From Nocardia sp. BMG51109 (GTDB taxonomy: Bacteria > Actinomycetota > Actinomycetes > Mycobacteriales > Mycobacteriaceae): a DNA stretch of 64,000 bases. How positions within the stretch are numbered: position 1 is the first letter of the stretch; every line of letters starts with the position of its first letter. Under the pieces are notes generated by a model. It did no database searches and was not told the origin of the DNA. It saw nothing but the letters and a program-made list of their open reading frames with translations. Below, piece after piece: positions 9,618-18,559 of the stretch. A program made the translations under genes and the position numbers. The DNA lies in contig NZ_JAFQ01000004.1 of assembly GCF_000526215.1 (NCBI RefSeq), positions 1,116,001 through 1,180,000 on the forward strand. Direction: 5' to 3'.

Positions 9618-10535
9618 TCAGTTCGGTGAGTTCGGATTCGAACGCCCCCGCCAGGCGATATGACGGAGGGGACCGCCGAGTGGGTCGGCGGTGGTCACGA
9701 TATCGGGCACGCGCAGCGGCGGCTCGCTGTCGTAGAGCCCGTGTATCTCCTCGCTGTCGCCGACCGTCGTTACCGCCGCGACGCGGTCGAGCAGCTCATG
9801 CTCTGCGTCGGTGAATAACTTGTCGTCCCCCCAGCCCCAGTCGTCCCAGAGAAGCATTTCGGTGCTGTTCAACGCGGCCAGGTCCTGCACGAGGTCGTGC
9901 GCGATCTGGGGTCGGCCGCGTGTCTCCGGAATGTCGAGGGCCGGGTCGACTACGAAGCTTGCCGGGTCGGCGATGCCTGCGCGGCACCGCTGCCACGCGG
10001 CACCGGCCGGTACGAACTGATCGAGTGTCAGATCGAGTGGGTCGACGCGTGTGCCGTCCGGGCCGGCGTGACCTTCGTCGATCTGGGCGTCGATGAGCCG
10101 CCAGCGCTCCTGGTCGGCATCCCAGACTTCGGCCACCTCGTGGTCGACGGCATAATCGGCGACGAAGTAGGTGGCGAAGCCGACACGCGCGCGGGCCGGG
10201 ATACCGTGCGCCCGCAACGCCGATACGTACAACACCGTGAAGTCGCGGCAGCAGCCGACCAGCCGCTGGGTGGTCGAGCGTGGCTTGCTGAGCGGTCCGT
10301 CGGCCAGCTCGGCGAGCCTGCCCAGCATGGTCTCGGCATAGCGGGTGTCGATCTCCCGCATCCGCTCGGCCGGCACGCCCTGCTCCAGCGGCTTGTCGGC
10401 GCGGTAGTGGACAACCAGACCCGACACGACCCGTCGGATCTCGGCGATGTCGTCAGGAAGCCCTGCCAGCAGCTCGGCCCGACACCCTGGATCGGTCATT
10501 CTGCTCTGTGCTGTGTAGTACATGAGGTCGGTCAT
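9618..10535 (-). CDS. transglutaminase-like superfamily protein
   Basis: 305 residues. The cysteine-protease-like triad of the transglutaminase-like fold is visible in order: Cys in GCCRDFTVLYVSALR (about residue 92), His in DHEVAEVW (about 131), and Asp in RLIDAQID (about 146). The segment HGIPARARVGF between Cys and His is typical. Bacterial members are proteases, peptide-processing enzymes or unassigned. The N-terminal MYYTAQSRMTDPG and helical region precede the core. There is no signal peptide. It is a single gene with no informative neighbour. Confidence 0.8.
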   Translation of the reverse strand: MTDLMYYTAQSRMTDPGCRAELLAGLPDDIAEIRRVVSGLVVHYRADKPLEQGVPAERMREIDTRYAETMLGRLAELADGPLSKPRSTTQRLVGCCRDFTVLYVSALRAHGIPARARVGFATYFVADYAVDHEVAEVWDADQERWRLIDAQIDEGHAGPDGTRVDPLDLTLDQFVPAGAAWQRCRAGIADPASFVVDPALDIPETRGRPQIAHDLVQDLAALNSTEMLLWDDWGWGDDKLFTDAEHELLDRVAAVTTVGDSEEIHGLYDSEPPLRVPDIVTTADPLGGPLRHIAWRGRSNPNSPN

Positions 10536-10826
10536 GAGCCGATGTTAGGAACGAGCACTGACGATCCGCTCGGGTTCTCCGAACTCGATTCTCATACGGA
10601 ACTGCGTGCGCTGCCGGCCGATTCGGCGCCTGAGGGCTACTTCGCCGAGCACGCTCCCGACACCGAATTCATCGCTGGCGACATCCGTGAATCCCGCAGA
10701 AAGGGCAGACCCAGTAGCCCGTCACGCCGAATCCGCAGGGGTGACCGTGAATCCGCCGACCGACACCGGTATCCCGGCCGTCACAGGACAACCGGGACCC
10801 CGAAGAGTGTTGCAGCAGAGCCGAAT
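10536..10826. other. intergenic stretch, nothing assigned
   Basis: A plus-strand frame from 10552 stays open and begins MLGTSTDDPLGFSELD, but it turns Arg/Ser-rich after about 55 codons and has no ribosome binding site or recognisable family. No terminator or promoter is clear. Confidence 0.3.
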
Positions 10827-11510
10827 TCATGCCGTAGCCTGGAGTGCCGCGAGCCGCCTGCCCGACCGGCGAACGGCCCAGAACACCACCAGCAGCGCCA
10901 CCGCCAGCAGCGGGTAGCCCATCGCGATGCGCGCGAATGCCAGCCAGCCCGTGCTGTCCTGGTCGTAGAGCCACTGCTGCACAACGAACCTCGCGGCGAA
11001 GACACCGACCAGCGCGAGGGTGGCGAGGTCGTAACCCCGCAGCGACGGCTTGTCCCGGCGCCACGCGTGCCCGTGGCCGTTGAGCAGGCTCCAGATGACA
11101 CCCGCCAGCGGCCAGCGCACCAGGATCGATACGAGGAAGACCGTGCCGAGCAGCAGGCTCGCCCAGATACCGATGAGGAAGAAGTTTTTCGCCGATCCGG
11201 TCTGGTAGGCAACGAACGCGGCGACCGCGACGCCGAGCAGGCCGGAGACGGCCGGCTGCACCGGTTCCTTGCGCAGCAGCCGGATCGCGGCGATCACGAC
11301 GGCAACGCCGATGGCGGTGCCGATGCCCCCGGTCAGCCCGAGGACGGCATTGCCCACCACGAAGGCCACCACCGGCACCACCGAGTACGTCAGCCCGGAC
11401 GGGCCGCCCATCTGCTCCAACAGCGTCGGCTTCGGTGTACCGGTCGACTCGGCGCCGGTCGATTCGGCATCGGTCACCGCGTCACCGGTACGGCCGGATT
11501 CGATCATCAT
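10827..11510 (-). CDS. DUF3159 family membrane protein
   Basis: 227 residues from the ATG at 11510. After a Thr/Glu/Ser-rich N terminus (about 30 residues) come the segments LLEQMGGPSGLTYSVVPVVAFVVGNAVLG and repeated hydrophobic helices, six or so in total, with the conserved stretch VRWPLAGVIWSLLNGHGHAWR in the middle. This is the pattern of the DUF3159 family of actinobacterial inner-membrane proteins, whose function is unknown. No operon partner is evident. Confidence 0.8.
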   Translation of the reverse strand: MMIESGRTGDAVTDAESTGAESTGTPKPTLLEQMGGPSGLTYSVVPVVAFVVGNAVLGLTGGIGTAIGVAVVIAAIRLLRKEPVQPAVSGLLGVAVAAFVAYQTGSAKNFFLIGIWASLLLGTVFLVSILVRWPLAGVIWSLLNGHGHAWRRDKPSLRGYDLATLALVGVFAARFVVQQWLYDQDSTGWLAFARIAMGYPLLAVALLVVFWAVRRSGRRLAALQATA

Positions 11511-11661
11511 GGGTCTCAACTCTTTCGTGTCGTGGCAACTGATCGCTTCGAAACCCAGCACACACCGTGCCGCTACGGCACAGTCAAGGGTCACGGCACA
11601 GTTTCCGCGAGACCCACGACGTCGGCCCTCGATCGGCTACCGGAATCTCAACCCTGCCGCG

Positions 11662-12573
11662 CTACGCCGGCCGAGCGCTGCTCGCGAGACCGTCCAGCGT
11701 GCGTACGGCCGCCGCGGGCAGCTCGATGCGCCCGGCGGCGATGTTCTCGTCGAGGTGGTCGGCGCTGGTCGTGCCCGGAATGAGCAGGGTGTGGGCGTAA
11801 TGGGCCAGATGCCAGGCCAGCACCACCTGCGCTGGTGTCGCCCCCAGATTCCCGGCGATCTCGGCGACGGCCGGACGCTCCGTCGCCCGGTGCGCGCCGG
11901 GGAAGCCGGACCCGAGCGGGAAGAACGGCACCCACGCGATGTCGTGCTCGCGGCACAGATCGAGAACCGGTTCGGCGGAGCGGTCCAGCGGATTGTGCAT
12001 GTTCTGCACGCAGGCGATATCGGCGGGCAGAGCCTGACGTAGTTGCTCCACCCCGACGTTGCTGAGCCCGATCGCCTCGATCTTTCCCGCCTCGCGCAGC
12101 GCGAGCAGTTCGGCGAGCTGGCTGTCGATATCCACGCGCTGATCCCCCTCGGCGATGATGCCCGGCGGGGCGTCCACGCGGCGCAGGTTGACCACCGGGA
12201 TCCGGTCCACGCCCAGGGCGGCGAGATTGGCTTCCACCTGCGCCCGCAACTGTTCGGGCCGCTGGGCCGGGATCAGCCCGTCACCGCCGTTCGCCGCGCC
12301 GAGCTTGGTGACGAGCACCAGACCGTCCGGAAACGGTTGCAGCGCAGCGCGAATCAGCTCATTGCAGGCACCGTCACCGTAGAACTGCGCGGTGTCGATG
12401 TGGTTGACTCCGCGGCCGACCGCATGCCGCAGCACGCCGATCGCCGCCCCGCGGTCGACGGACGGGTCGCCGGGCCGGTGGGCGACCAGCTGCATCGCGC
12501 CGTATCCGATCCGGGCGACCGGCCGCCCGGCCAGCGCCGCCGTCCCGCCCGGTGCCGAGTCGATCTCTCCCAT
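11662..12573 (-). CDS. aldo/keto reductase
   Basis: 303 residues from the ATG at 12573. It has an (alpha/beta)8 aldo-keto reductase pattern: IGYGAMQL near the N terminus; NHIDTAQFYGDG with the catalytic Asp and Tyr (about residues 58-68); LVLVTKLG with the Lys; GLSNVGVEQL; and a C-terminal LLIPGTTSADHLDENI for NADP(H) binding. The usual catalytic His position reads VVNLRRVD, so His appears to be replaced by Arg, as in some non-canonical members. It reduces an unidentified carbonyl. The gene is divergent from a TetR regulator across two matching palindromes, so it is the likely regulatory target. Confidence 0.88.
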   Translation of the reverse strand: MGEIDSAPGGTAALAGRPVARIGYGAMQLVAHRPGDPSVDRGAAIGVLRHAVGRGVNHIDTAQFYGDGACNELIRAALQPFPDGLVLVTKLGAANGGDGLIPAQRPEQLRAQVEANLAALGVDRIPVVNLRRVDAPPGIIAEGDQRVDIDSQLAELLALREAGKIEAIGLSNVGVEQLRQALPADIACVQNMHNPLDRSAEPVLDLCREHDIAWVPFFPLGSGFPGAHRATERPAVAEIAGNLGATPAQVVLAWHLAHYAHTLLIPGTTSADHLDENIAAGRIELPAAAVRTLDGLASSARPA

Positions 12574-12607
12574 ATCGGTCACTCCATCCTGGGTATAGTC
12601 GATATCG

Positions 12608-12627
12608 AAGCGGAGGTTCCTCCGCTT
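12608..12627. promoter_or_regulatory. operator palindrome 1, TetR/AKR intergenic region
   Basis: A perfect inverted repeat with 9-bp arms, AAGCGGAGG and CCTCCGCTT, around TT. It sits 35 bp upstream of the aldo/keto reductase start and shares its core with the second palindrome. It is a likely binding site for the adjacent TetR protein. Confidence 0.7.
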
Positions 12628-12643
12628 CAACTGACGATAGCAG

Positions 12644-12663
12644 AAACGGAGGATCCTCCGCTT
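12644..12663. promoter_or_regulatory. operator palindrome 2, overlapping the TetR gene start
   Basis: The core CGGAGGATCCTCCG is perfectly palindromic, and the 3-bp flanks differ from site 1 at one position. It lies 36 bp from site 1 (start to start) and reaches the first possible start codon of the TetR gene, so bound repressor would block that promoter directly. This is the usual arrangement for autoregulation. Confidence 0.7.
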
Positions 12664-12664
12664 G

Positions 12665-13234
12665 GTGCAGGATCGGGCAGATGCCCAACGCAACCGGGAA
12701 AAGCTCGTCGTGGCCGCCCGCGGCATGTTCGCCGATCGCGGCGGCAAGGTGGCGCTGGAGGCGATCGCGCGCGCGGCGGGCGTGGGCATCGGCACGCTCT
12801 ATCGCCATTTCCCCACCCGGGAGGCGCTGGTCGAGGCGGTGTACCGGGCGGAGGTGAGCGGCGTGTGCGCGAGCGCCCCGAAGCTGCTGGCCGGGGCGCC
12901 CGCCGAGGACGCGCTGCGCGCCTGGATGGACCGATTCGCCGACTACGTGGCGGCCAAGGACGAGATGGCCGACGCGCTGCGCTCCGTCGTCGGCTCCGGG
13001 TCGACCCCCACCACCCCGGCCCCCGTTACCCAGGCCCGCGCCGAACTGGCCGATGCGGTCCGGACGCTGCTGGAGGCCGGCGCCGCCGAGGGCACGGTGC
13101 GCGCCGACGTGCGCGCCGAGGACGTCGTGGCGAGCCTGGTCGGCATCTTCGTGGCGACCGGACCCGACCGGCGCGATCAGGCCGGACGCATGATGGATCT
13201 GCTGATGGACGGGCTGACGGCCCGAACCGCTTGA
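12665..13234 (+). CDS. TetR-family transcriptional regulator
   Basis: 189 residues from the GTG at 12665 (a TTG at 12662 is also in frame). The N-terminal helix-turn-helix spans about residues 8-52: NREKLVVAARGMFADRGGKVALEAIARAAGVGIGTLYRHFPTREALV, with the GTLYRHF signature split here by description only. The C-terminal ligand-binding half is helical and unassigned. Two palindromes in the divergent promoter region suggest it represses itself and the aldo/keto reductase. Its start overlaps palindrome 2, so the transcript is probably leaderless. Confidence 0.88.
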   Translation: MQDRADAQRNREKLVVAARGMFADRGGKVALEAIARAAGVGIGTLYRHFPTREALVEAVYRAEVSGVCASAPKLLAGAPAEDALRAWMDRFADYVAAKDEMADALRSVVGSGSTPTTPAPVTQARAELADAVRTLLEAGAAEGTVRADVRAEDVVASLVGIFVATGPDRRDQAGRMMDLLMDGLTARTA

Positions 13235-13237
13235 CGG

Positions 13238-14968
13238 TCAGGCCGGGGTCAGGTGCCACCCGGTCGCCCGCGAGCGCTCGTTCCAGAACGCGGCATAGCG
13301 CCCGCTCAGCTCCAGAAGCTCACTGTGCGTGCCACTTTCGGCGATCCGCCCGTCCTCGACGAACAGGATCTGATCGGCGTGCCGGATGGTCGCCAGCCGA
13401 TGCGCCACCACGACAACGGTTTTGCCGCGGGTCAGCTCGTGGATGCCGCGCACCACCACTGCCTCGCTGTGCGGGTCCAGCGCGCTGGTGGCCTCGTCCA
13501 GGAGCACGATGGGCGCGTCCTTGAGCAGCGCCCGGGCGATCGAAACCCGTTGCCGCTCACCGCCGGACAGCGCGGCACCGCCCTCGCCGACGGCGGAGTC
13601 CCAGCCGTCGGGCAGGCGCTCCACGATCTCGTCCACCCGCGCCATCTCGGCGGCGTGGCGCACCTCCTCGGACGTCGCGTCCGGGCGGCCGAGGCGAATG
13701 TTCTCCTCGACGGTCCGGTCGAACAGATACACGTCCTGGAAGACCAGCGAGACCTGGCCCAGCAGCGTTTCCGACGGCTGCTCGCGCACGTCGTGGCCGC
13801 CGACGGCGATCCGGCCGGCATCGACGTCGTAGAAGCGTGACGCCAGCCGCAGCAGCGTGGTCTTGCCGCTGCCCGAGGGGCCCACGATCGCCGTCGTGGT
13901 TCCGCTGGGCACCGTGAAAGACGCACCGCCGATGACCTTTTCGCCGTCGCGATAGCCGAACTCGACGTCCTCGAACACGATCGACGGCTCGCCGGGCCGC
14001 ACCGGTTCGGTCGCCTCGCCCAGATCGCGCTCGGCCAGGAACTCGGTGATCCGGTCGGCGGCGGCACCCGCGCTGCGCAGCCCGTTGGCCAGCTGCGCCG
14101 CGCGGTTGATCGGCTCGATGAACCGCGAACTCACCGCGATCAGCGCGATCGCCGCGGGGATCGCCAGGTCGCCACCGGTGCCGCGGGCGACCACCACCGA
14201 CACCAGGACCAGGAAGACCGCCTGCACGCACAGGGCGAACACGATCAGGCCGGGCACGCTCGCGAAGACCAGGCCGGTCGAGGCCCGCTCCTGTTCGCGC
14301 AGCGCCTGCGACAGCTTGCGGTTGCCGTCGCCCACCGCGCCGAAGGCCCGCAGCACCGGCTGCGCCTGCGCGAATTCGACCACGCGCGCATTGGATTCGG
14401 CCGCCGCCTCGTGCAGCCGGTCGTTGGCGCTCATGAAGCTGCCGTTCGCCCACCGGCTCACCAGCAGCAGCACCGGCAGGCTGAGCAGCATGGTCAGCGC
14501 GATCCGCCAGTCGATGAAGGCGACACCGACGGCGACACCCACCGGCACCAGCACGGCGGTGACCATCGGAGCCACCAGATACGAGACGACGCTGAGGATT
14601 TCGCGCACGCCGCCGACGATGATCTTCGAGATCGACCCGGCGTTGGCGGTGGCGAACCAGCCCAGCGGCAGGCCGCTCAGGTGGTCGCCGAGCCGGGTCT
14701 GCACGCCGCGCAGCATGCCGACGCCGATGCGCAGGCCCGTCATCGACTGCAGGTAGGAGAACGCCGAGGCGGCCGCCACCGCGACCGCCATCCAGGCCGC
14801 CCAGCGCCAGGCACCGCCCAGATCGCCGTCGAACAGCGCCTGCAGCAACGGAATCAGCAGCAGGTAGGCCGCGATCTGGCCGAGCGACAGGCCGAGGATG
14901 AGGGCCAGGTACCGCGGCACCTGGGGACGCAGGTCCGAGGGGACGAGCGCGAAAACCTTGGTGATCAT
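13238..14968 (-). CDS. ABC transporter, fused membrane and ATPase domains (IrtB-like)
   Basis: 576 residues. About six membrane helices fill residues 20-310, followed by an ATPase with Walker A GPSGSGKTT (about 364), Q-loop VFQDVYLF, signature LSGGERQR (about 469), Walker B IVLLDEATSALD (about 489) and the H-loop VVVAHRL. It is an exporter-fold half transporter. Its start overlaps the stop of the preceding half transporter by four bases (ATGA), so the two probably form a heterodimer. In mycobacteria such a pair, IrtAB, imports ferric mycobactin, and the siderophore context here suggests the same. Export of the siderophore cannot be excluded from sequence alone. Confidence 0.87.
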   Translation of the reverse strand: MITKVFALVPSDLRPQVPRYLALILGLSLGQIAAYLLLIPLLQALFDGDLGGAWRWAAWMAVAVAAASAFSYLQSMTGLRIGVGMLRGVQTRLGDHLSGLPLGWFATANAGSISKIIVGGVREILSVVSYLVAPMVTAVLVPVGVAVGVAFIDWRIALTMLLSLPVLLLVSRWANGSFMSANDRLHEAAAESNARVVEFAQAQPVLRAFGAVGDGNRKLSQALREQERASTGLVFASVPGLIVFALCVQAVFLVLVSVVVARGTGGDLAIPAAIALIAVSSRFIEPINRAAQLANGLRSAGAAADRITEFLAERDLGEATEPVRPGEPSIVFEDVEFGYRDGEKVIGGASFTVPSGTTTAIVGPSGSGKTTLLRLASRFYDVDAGRIAVGGHDVREQPSETLLGQVSLVFQDVYLFDRTVEENIRLGRPDATSEEVRHAAEMARVDEIVERLPDGWDSAVGEGGAALSGGERQRVSIARALLKDAPIVLLDEATSALDPHSEAVVVRGIHELTRGKTVVVVAHRLATIRHADQILFVEDGRIAESGTHSELLELSGRYAAFWNERSRATGWHLTPA

Positions 14969-16836
14969 GAGATCTCCTGTTCGACCGGCATCTCCTGTTC
15001 GTCCAGCGCATGCAGGGATGCCTCGTTCATCTCCCACAGCCGCTGGTAGAGGCCACCCGCCCGGGACAGCGTCGCATGGTCGCCGCTCTCGGCCAGAACG
15101 CCGTTGTCCAGCACCAGAATCCGGTCGACCCCCGTGATGGTGTGCAGCCGGTGCGCGATCACCAGCACGGTGCGATCGGCGACCAGCACCGCGAGCGCAT
15201 CCTGCACGGCGGCCTCGGATTCCGGGTCGGCGAAGGCCGTGGCCTCGTCCAGCACCAGGACCGGGGTGTCGGCGAGCAGCGTGCGGGCAATGGACAGCCG
15301 CTGCGCCTCCCCACCGGAAAGTATTGCGTCCGTGCCGATCTCGGAATCGTAGCCGCGCGGAAGCTCCGTGATCCGGTCGTGGATCTGAGCCGCCCGGGCG
15401 ACCCGTTCGACGTCCGCGTCGTCGGCATCGGGCCTGGCCAGGCGGATGTTCTCGCGGATGGTGCCGCGGATCATCCGCACGTCCTGGAGCACGAATCCGA
15501 CTGTGTGATAAAGCGCCTCGGTGGAGAAGTCGCGGAGGTCGGTGCCGCCGATGGTGATTCGGCCGTCGGTCACGTCGTAGAAGCGCGGCAGCAGCCGCGC
15601 CAGCGTCGACTTGCCCGATCCGCTCGGGCCGACCAGCGCGGTGATGGTGCCCGGCTCGAGCTCGATGTCGATGTCGCGCAGCACCGTCCGGTCCTTGCGG
15701 TATCCGAAGCTCACGCCCTCGAAGCGCACCGGAAGTCCGGTGCGGTCGGTGCCGCTCGGCGCCGGCACGGCATCCGCACGCACCTTCAGTTCCGGAGTCT
15801 GCTGGAGCTGATGCAACCGCAGCGCCGCCGCGGCGCCCTCGCGCAGCGCCTGGCCGTCGTAGCCGATACCGAGCAGCGCGCTGCCCAGCCCGACGCCCAG
15901 CAGCAGAAACGGCAGGACGTCGGCGGGTTCGATCCAGCTCAGCTCGACCAGCCCGAGTCCGGCCACGATCAGCACCAGCATCATGAACACGGGCGTCAGC
16001 AGGATCTCGGCGGCCGACTGCAACCGCGTCATGGGGGTCTTCCACGCCAGCAGGCTCGCGGCCGTCTTGTCGACGGCCTCCTGGAAGGTGTTGTGCGCCT
16101 TGCGGGCCTGGCCGAACGCGCGCACCACCTGGATGCCGTCGACGAATTCGATGATCGATTCCTCGATCTTGCGTTCGGCCCCGAGGAACACCATCAGCCG
16201 ATCCCGGTGCCCGGCGCCCATCATGGCGGCCAGCGCCCGGGTGTACAGGAACAGCGGAATCAGCAGCACCAGCGTCAGCCGCCAGTCGACGGTGAACAGG
16301 TAGATCAGCGCGACCAGCTGGACGGTGACGGCCCCGACGAACTCCAGCCGGGCGTGCGCGACCAGGTAGTGCAGCGCCTCGACATCGTCCTGCAGGGTCC
16401 GCTTCACCTCGCCGGAACTGCGATCGGTGAACCAGCCCAACGGAACCCGGGTCAGCTTGGCGGCCAGCAGCTGCCGCAGCGACAGCTGGAACTTCGCGTC
16501 CACCAGATGGCTCCACACCAGCGCACCGGCCTGCAACAGCCCGCGCAGCACCAGCACCACGATCGCGGAGATCACCAGCCACCACACCCGGCCGGAGTCG
16601 ACCGGCGTCGACAGCATCTCCCGGCACGCCTCGACGATCAGGATGAACGGAACGACGAAGCACACCGAGGCGACCACGATCACCAGGCTGGCGAGCGTCA
16701 GCACGCCGTTCACCGGGGCCAGGACCTGCTTGCGCGCGGCGCCGTCGGCCTTCTTCTGCTGTTTCAGCGCCACCTTGTCCGGCGCCGGCGGCGCGCTCGG
16801 CTGTGACGGGGCCTGCTCCAGGGTCTCGGCCGTCAT
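14965..16836 (-). CDS. ABC transporter, fused membrane and ATPase domains (IrtA-like, no SIP domain)
   Basis: 623 residues. After a 40-residue soluble N terminus rich in Pro and Lys come about six membrane helices and an ATPase with Walker A GPSGSGKST (about 405), signature LSGGEAQR (about 505) and Walker B VLVLDEATAFADPESE. The Walker B/D-loop differs from the usual DEATSALD, a difference also seen in one half of heterodimeric transporters. It pairs with the overlapping downstream gene. Mycobacterial IrtA carries an N-terminal siderophore-interacting domain. This one does not, and that domain is encoded alone at 5102-5800. Confidence 0.87.
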   Translation of the reverse strand: MTAETLEQAPSQPSAPPAPDKVALKQQKKADGAARKQVLAPVNGVLTLASLVIVVASVCFVVPFILIVEACREMLSTPVDSGRVWWLVISAIVVLVLRGLLQAGALVWSHLVDAKFQLSLRQLLAAKLTRVPLGWFTDRSSGEVKRTLQDDVEALHYLVAHARLEFVGAVTVQLVALIYLFTVDWRLTLVLLIPLFLYTRALAAMMGAGHRDRLMVFLGAERKIEESIIEFVDGIQVVRAFGQARKAHNTFQEAVDKTAASLLAWKTPMTRLQSAAEILLTPVFMMLVLIVAGLGLVELSWIEPADVLPFLLLGVGLGSALLGIGYDGQALREGAAAALRLHQLQQTPELKVRADAVPAPSGTDRTGLPVRFEGVSFGYRKDRTVLRDIDIELEPGTITALVGPSGSGKSTLARLLPRFYDVTDGRITIGGTDLRDFSTEALYHTVGFVLQDVRMIRGTIRENIRLARPDADDADVERVARAAQIHDRITELPRGYDSEIGTDAILSGGEAQRLSIARTLLADTPVLVLDEATAFADPESEAAVQDALAVLVADRTVLVIAHRLHTITGVDRILVLDNGVLAESGDHATLSRAGGLYQRLWEMNEASLHALDEQEMPVEQEIS

Positions 16837-16886
16837 GAATCCTTCCCTCCCGGTTCCGATAGCTCCTCGGTGTATACCCCTGCCGC

Positions 16887-18548
16887 CTACTGCGCGGCGA
16901 ACTTTCGGCCGAGCGCCTGCAAGGCGTCCTGGTCCAGGCCGGACGCGCCCATCGGCGCCACGGTGGGCGCCGCGGTGTCGGTGGCGGCGGCCTCGGGGTC
17001 GGCGGGCACGAGCTGTTCGGCGAGTTCGTGGATCGCCGGGAACTCGAACACCGTCTGTACTTCCAGGGCGTAGCCCTGCTCGCCCAGCAGGGTCGCCAGC
17101 CGCAGCGCGGCGATGCTGTCGCCGCCGAGCGAGAAGAAGGTGTCGGCGCGCCCGACCTCGTCGTCCTCGTCCAGGTCGAGCACCTGGCGGATGGCGTCCG
17201 CGAGCATGCGCTCCTCGTCGCTGCGCGGCGCGCCGCCGAGACCGGTGGTGCCCGGGGGCGGCAGCGTCGTCCGGGTGAACAGCGCCGGGCCGTCCTCCCG
17301 TCGCCGGGCCGGATCATCCGGTCGCGCGGCCCATTCCGAGTACTTCCGCTCCAGCAGCCGGACGAACTCGTCGAGTTCGGGGTGCCCGGCCAGCGCCGGC
17401 GTGACGTCGACGGTCACGTCCGCGCCGTCACCGGTGACGACGTCCACCAGGATGTCGACACCGTACGGCCGGGCGATGCGGCGCGTCAGCTCACGGACAG
17501 TGTGTCCGGCGACGGGCGCTGTGGCGGCCTCCGCCCGGACGTTCACCAGTACCTGGAACGGCACGCCGCTGGTCACCGCGGCCGCGCCGCGCATCTCGTG
17601 GGTGAGCCGCTCGATCCGGGTGCCCGCGTGGGCGCGGGCCTCGGCCGTCGCCCGGGCGGCATCCTCGATCAGCTGCCGCGGGGTGCGGTCGCCGGTCGGA
17701 TCGAGCCGCAGCACAAGCTGATTGGCGAAACCGCCGAGGGCGGTCTCGGCGCCGTCGGCCGCGCGGCCCGGATCGGTGAGGCCGACCGCGACGTCGTCCG
17801 CCATCCCGGTCTCGCTCAACGCGTGCGTCACCACCGCCGCCGACACCGCCTCGGCCGGGGTGCCGGCACCGGCCGAGGCGATCGCTTCCGGTGGCACGCG
17901 GAAGGTGTAGCGGGAGGCGGCCCCGGGCGCCGGCTCCGCGGCGGCGATATCGGCCCGCTCCGGCAGTTCGGCGAGGCGCTGGAGCCAGTAGTTCAGATCG
18001 GCATCCCCGGAAGCGTTGGACGCCAAGGTCTTCAGCTCCGCGGTGGCGAAGGTGCGGTACTGGGCAGGCGCCGGGACGGTGGCGCCGGCGTAGGTCGCGA
18101 ACAGCTCGGCCACCAGCAGTTCCACCGATCGGTCGTCGGCGGCGACCGGGTGCACGGCGATCGACAGCACATCGCGATCGGGCGAGCGGTGCAACCGGAT
18201 TCGCACCGGCGAATCGTGCACCAGGTCGAAGCGGTGGTCGGCGTCGGCCGTTGTCTCGGTATCCTCCGACTCGACGATCTCGACCACCGAATCGGGTGCC
18301 GGAGCGACCTTCTGATAGGGAATACGGCGATCGTCCGGGTAGACGGTGCGCAGAATCTCGTGCCGCGACACCAGCTCGACCGCCGCACGATCCAGGGCGA
18401 CGGCATCCAGCGCGGGCGAGATCTCCAGCGCGACGAAGAGATTGGGTACGGCGGTGCGCCGCATCCGCTCCGGCAGCAGGGCGGCCTGCTGGGCCAGCGA
18501 CGTCGGGGCGGGGCGGCCCCCGGAACGAGTACCGGAAGAATCAGACAT
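16887..18548 (-). CDS. NRPS fragment: degenerate condensation domain plus carrier domain
   Basis: 553 residues. A condensation-type domain (about 15-430) is followed by a carrier domain with its phosphopantetheine Ser in FSLGGDSIAALR (about 477). There is no adenylation domain. The C-domain active site reads HPVAADD in place of HHxxxDG: the catalytic second His is Pro and the Gly is Asp, so normal peptide-bond formation is doubtful. The carrier must be loaded in trans. The C terminus ends in an Ala/Pro-rich linker and a short helix (LDQDALQALGRKF). The gene is 11 bp downstream of the binding-protein gene, in the same leftward operon. Confidence 0.82.
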   Translation of the reverse strand: MSDSSGTRSGGRPAPTSLAQQAALLPERMRRTAVPNLFVALEISPALDAVALDRAAVELVSRHEILRTVYPDDRRIPYQKVAPAPDSVVEIVESEDTETTADADHRFDLVHDSPVRIRLHRSPDRDVLSIAVHPVAADDRSVELLVAELFATYAGATVPAPAQYRTFATAELKTLASNASGDADLNYWLQRLAELPERADIAAAEPAPGAASRYTFRVPPEAIASAGAGTPAEAVSAAVVTHALSETGMADDVAVGLTDPGRAADGAETALGGFANQLVLRLDPTGDRTPRQLIEDAARATAEARAHAGTRIERLTHEMRGAAAVTSGVPFQVLVNVRAEAATAPVAGHTVRELTRRIARPYGVDILVDVVTGDGADVTVDVTPALAGHPELDEFVRLLERKYSEWAARPDDPARRREDGPALFTRTTLPPPGTTGLGGAPRSDEERMLADAIRQVLDLDEDDEVGRADTFFSLGGDSIAALRLATLLGEQGYALEVQTVFEFPAIHELAEQLVPADPEAAATDTAAPTVAPMGASGLDQDALQALGRKFAAQ

Positions 18549-18559
18549 GCGGTCCCTCC

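Noticed and set aside
9618..10535. Transglutaminase-like protein as part of the siderophore or RiPP pathways
   Set aside because: It stands alone with no shared promoter or overlap with either cluster.
13238..17317. A 1359-codon minus-strand frame joining the two ABC genes and part of the C-T NRPS
   Set aside because: Its upstream part is low-complexity Arg/Ala/Pro text out of frame with the real NRPS and IrtA-like proteins, which start at their own ATGs.
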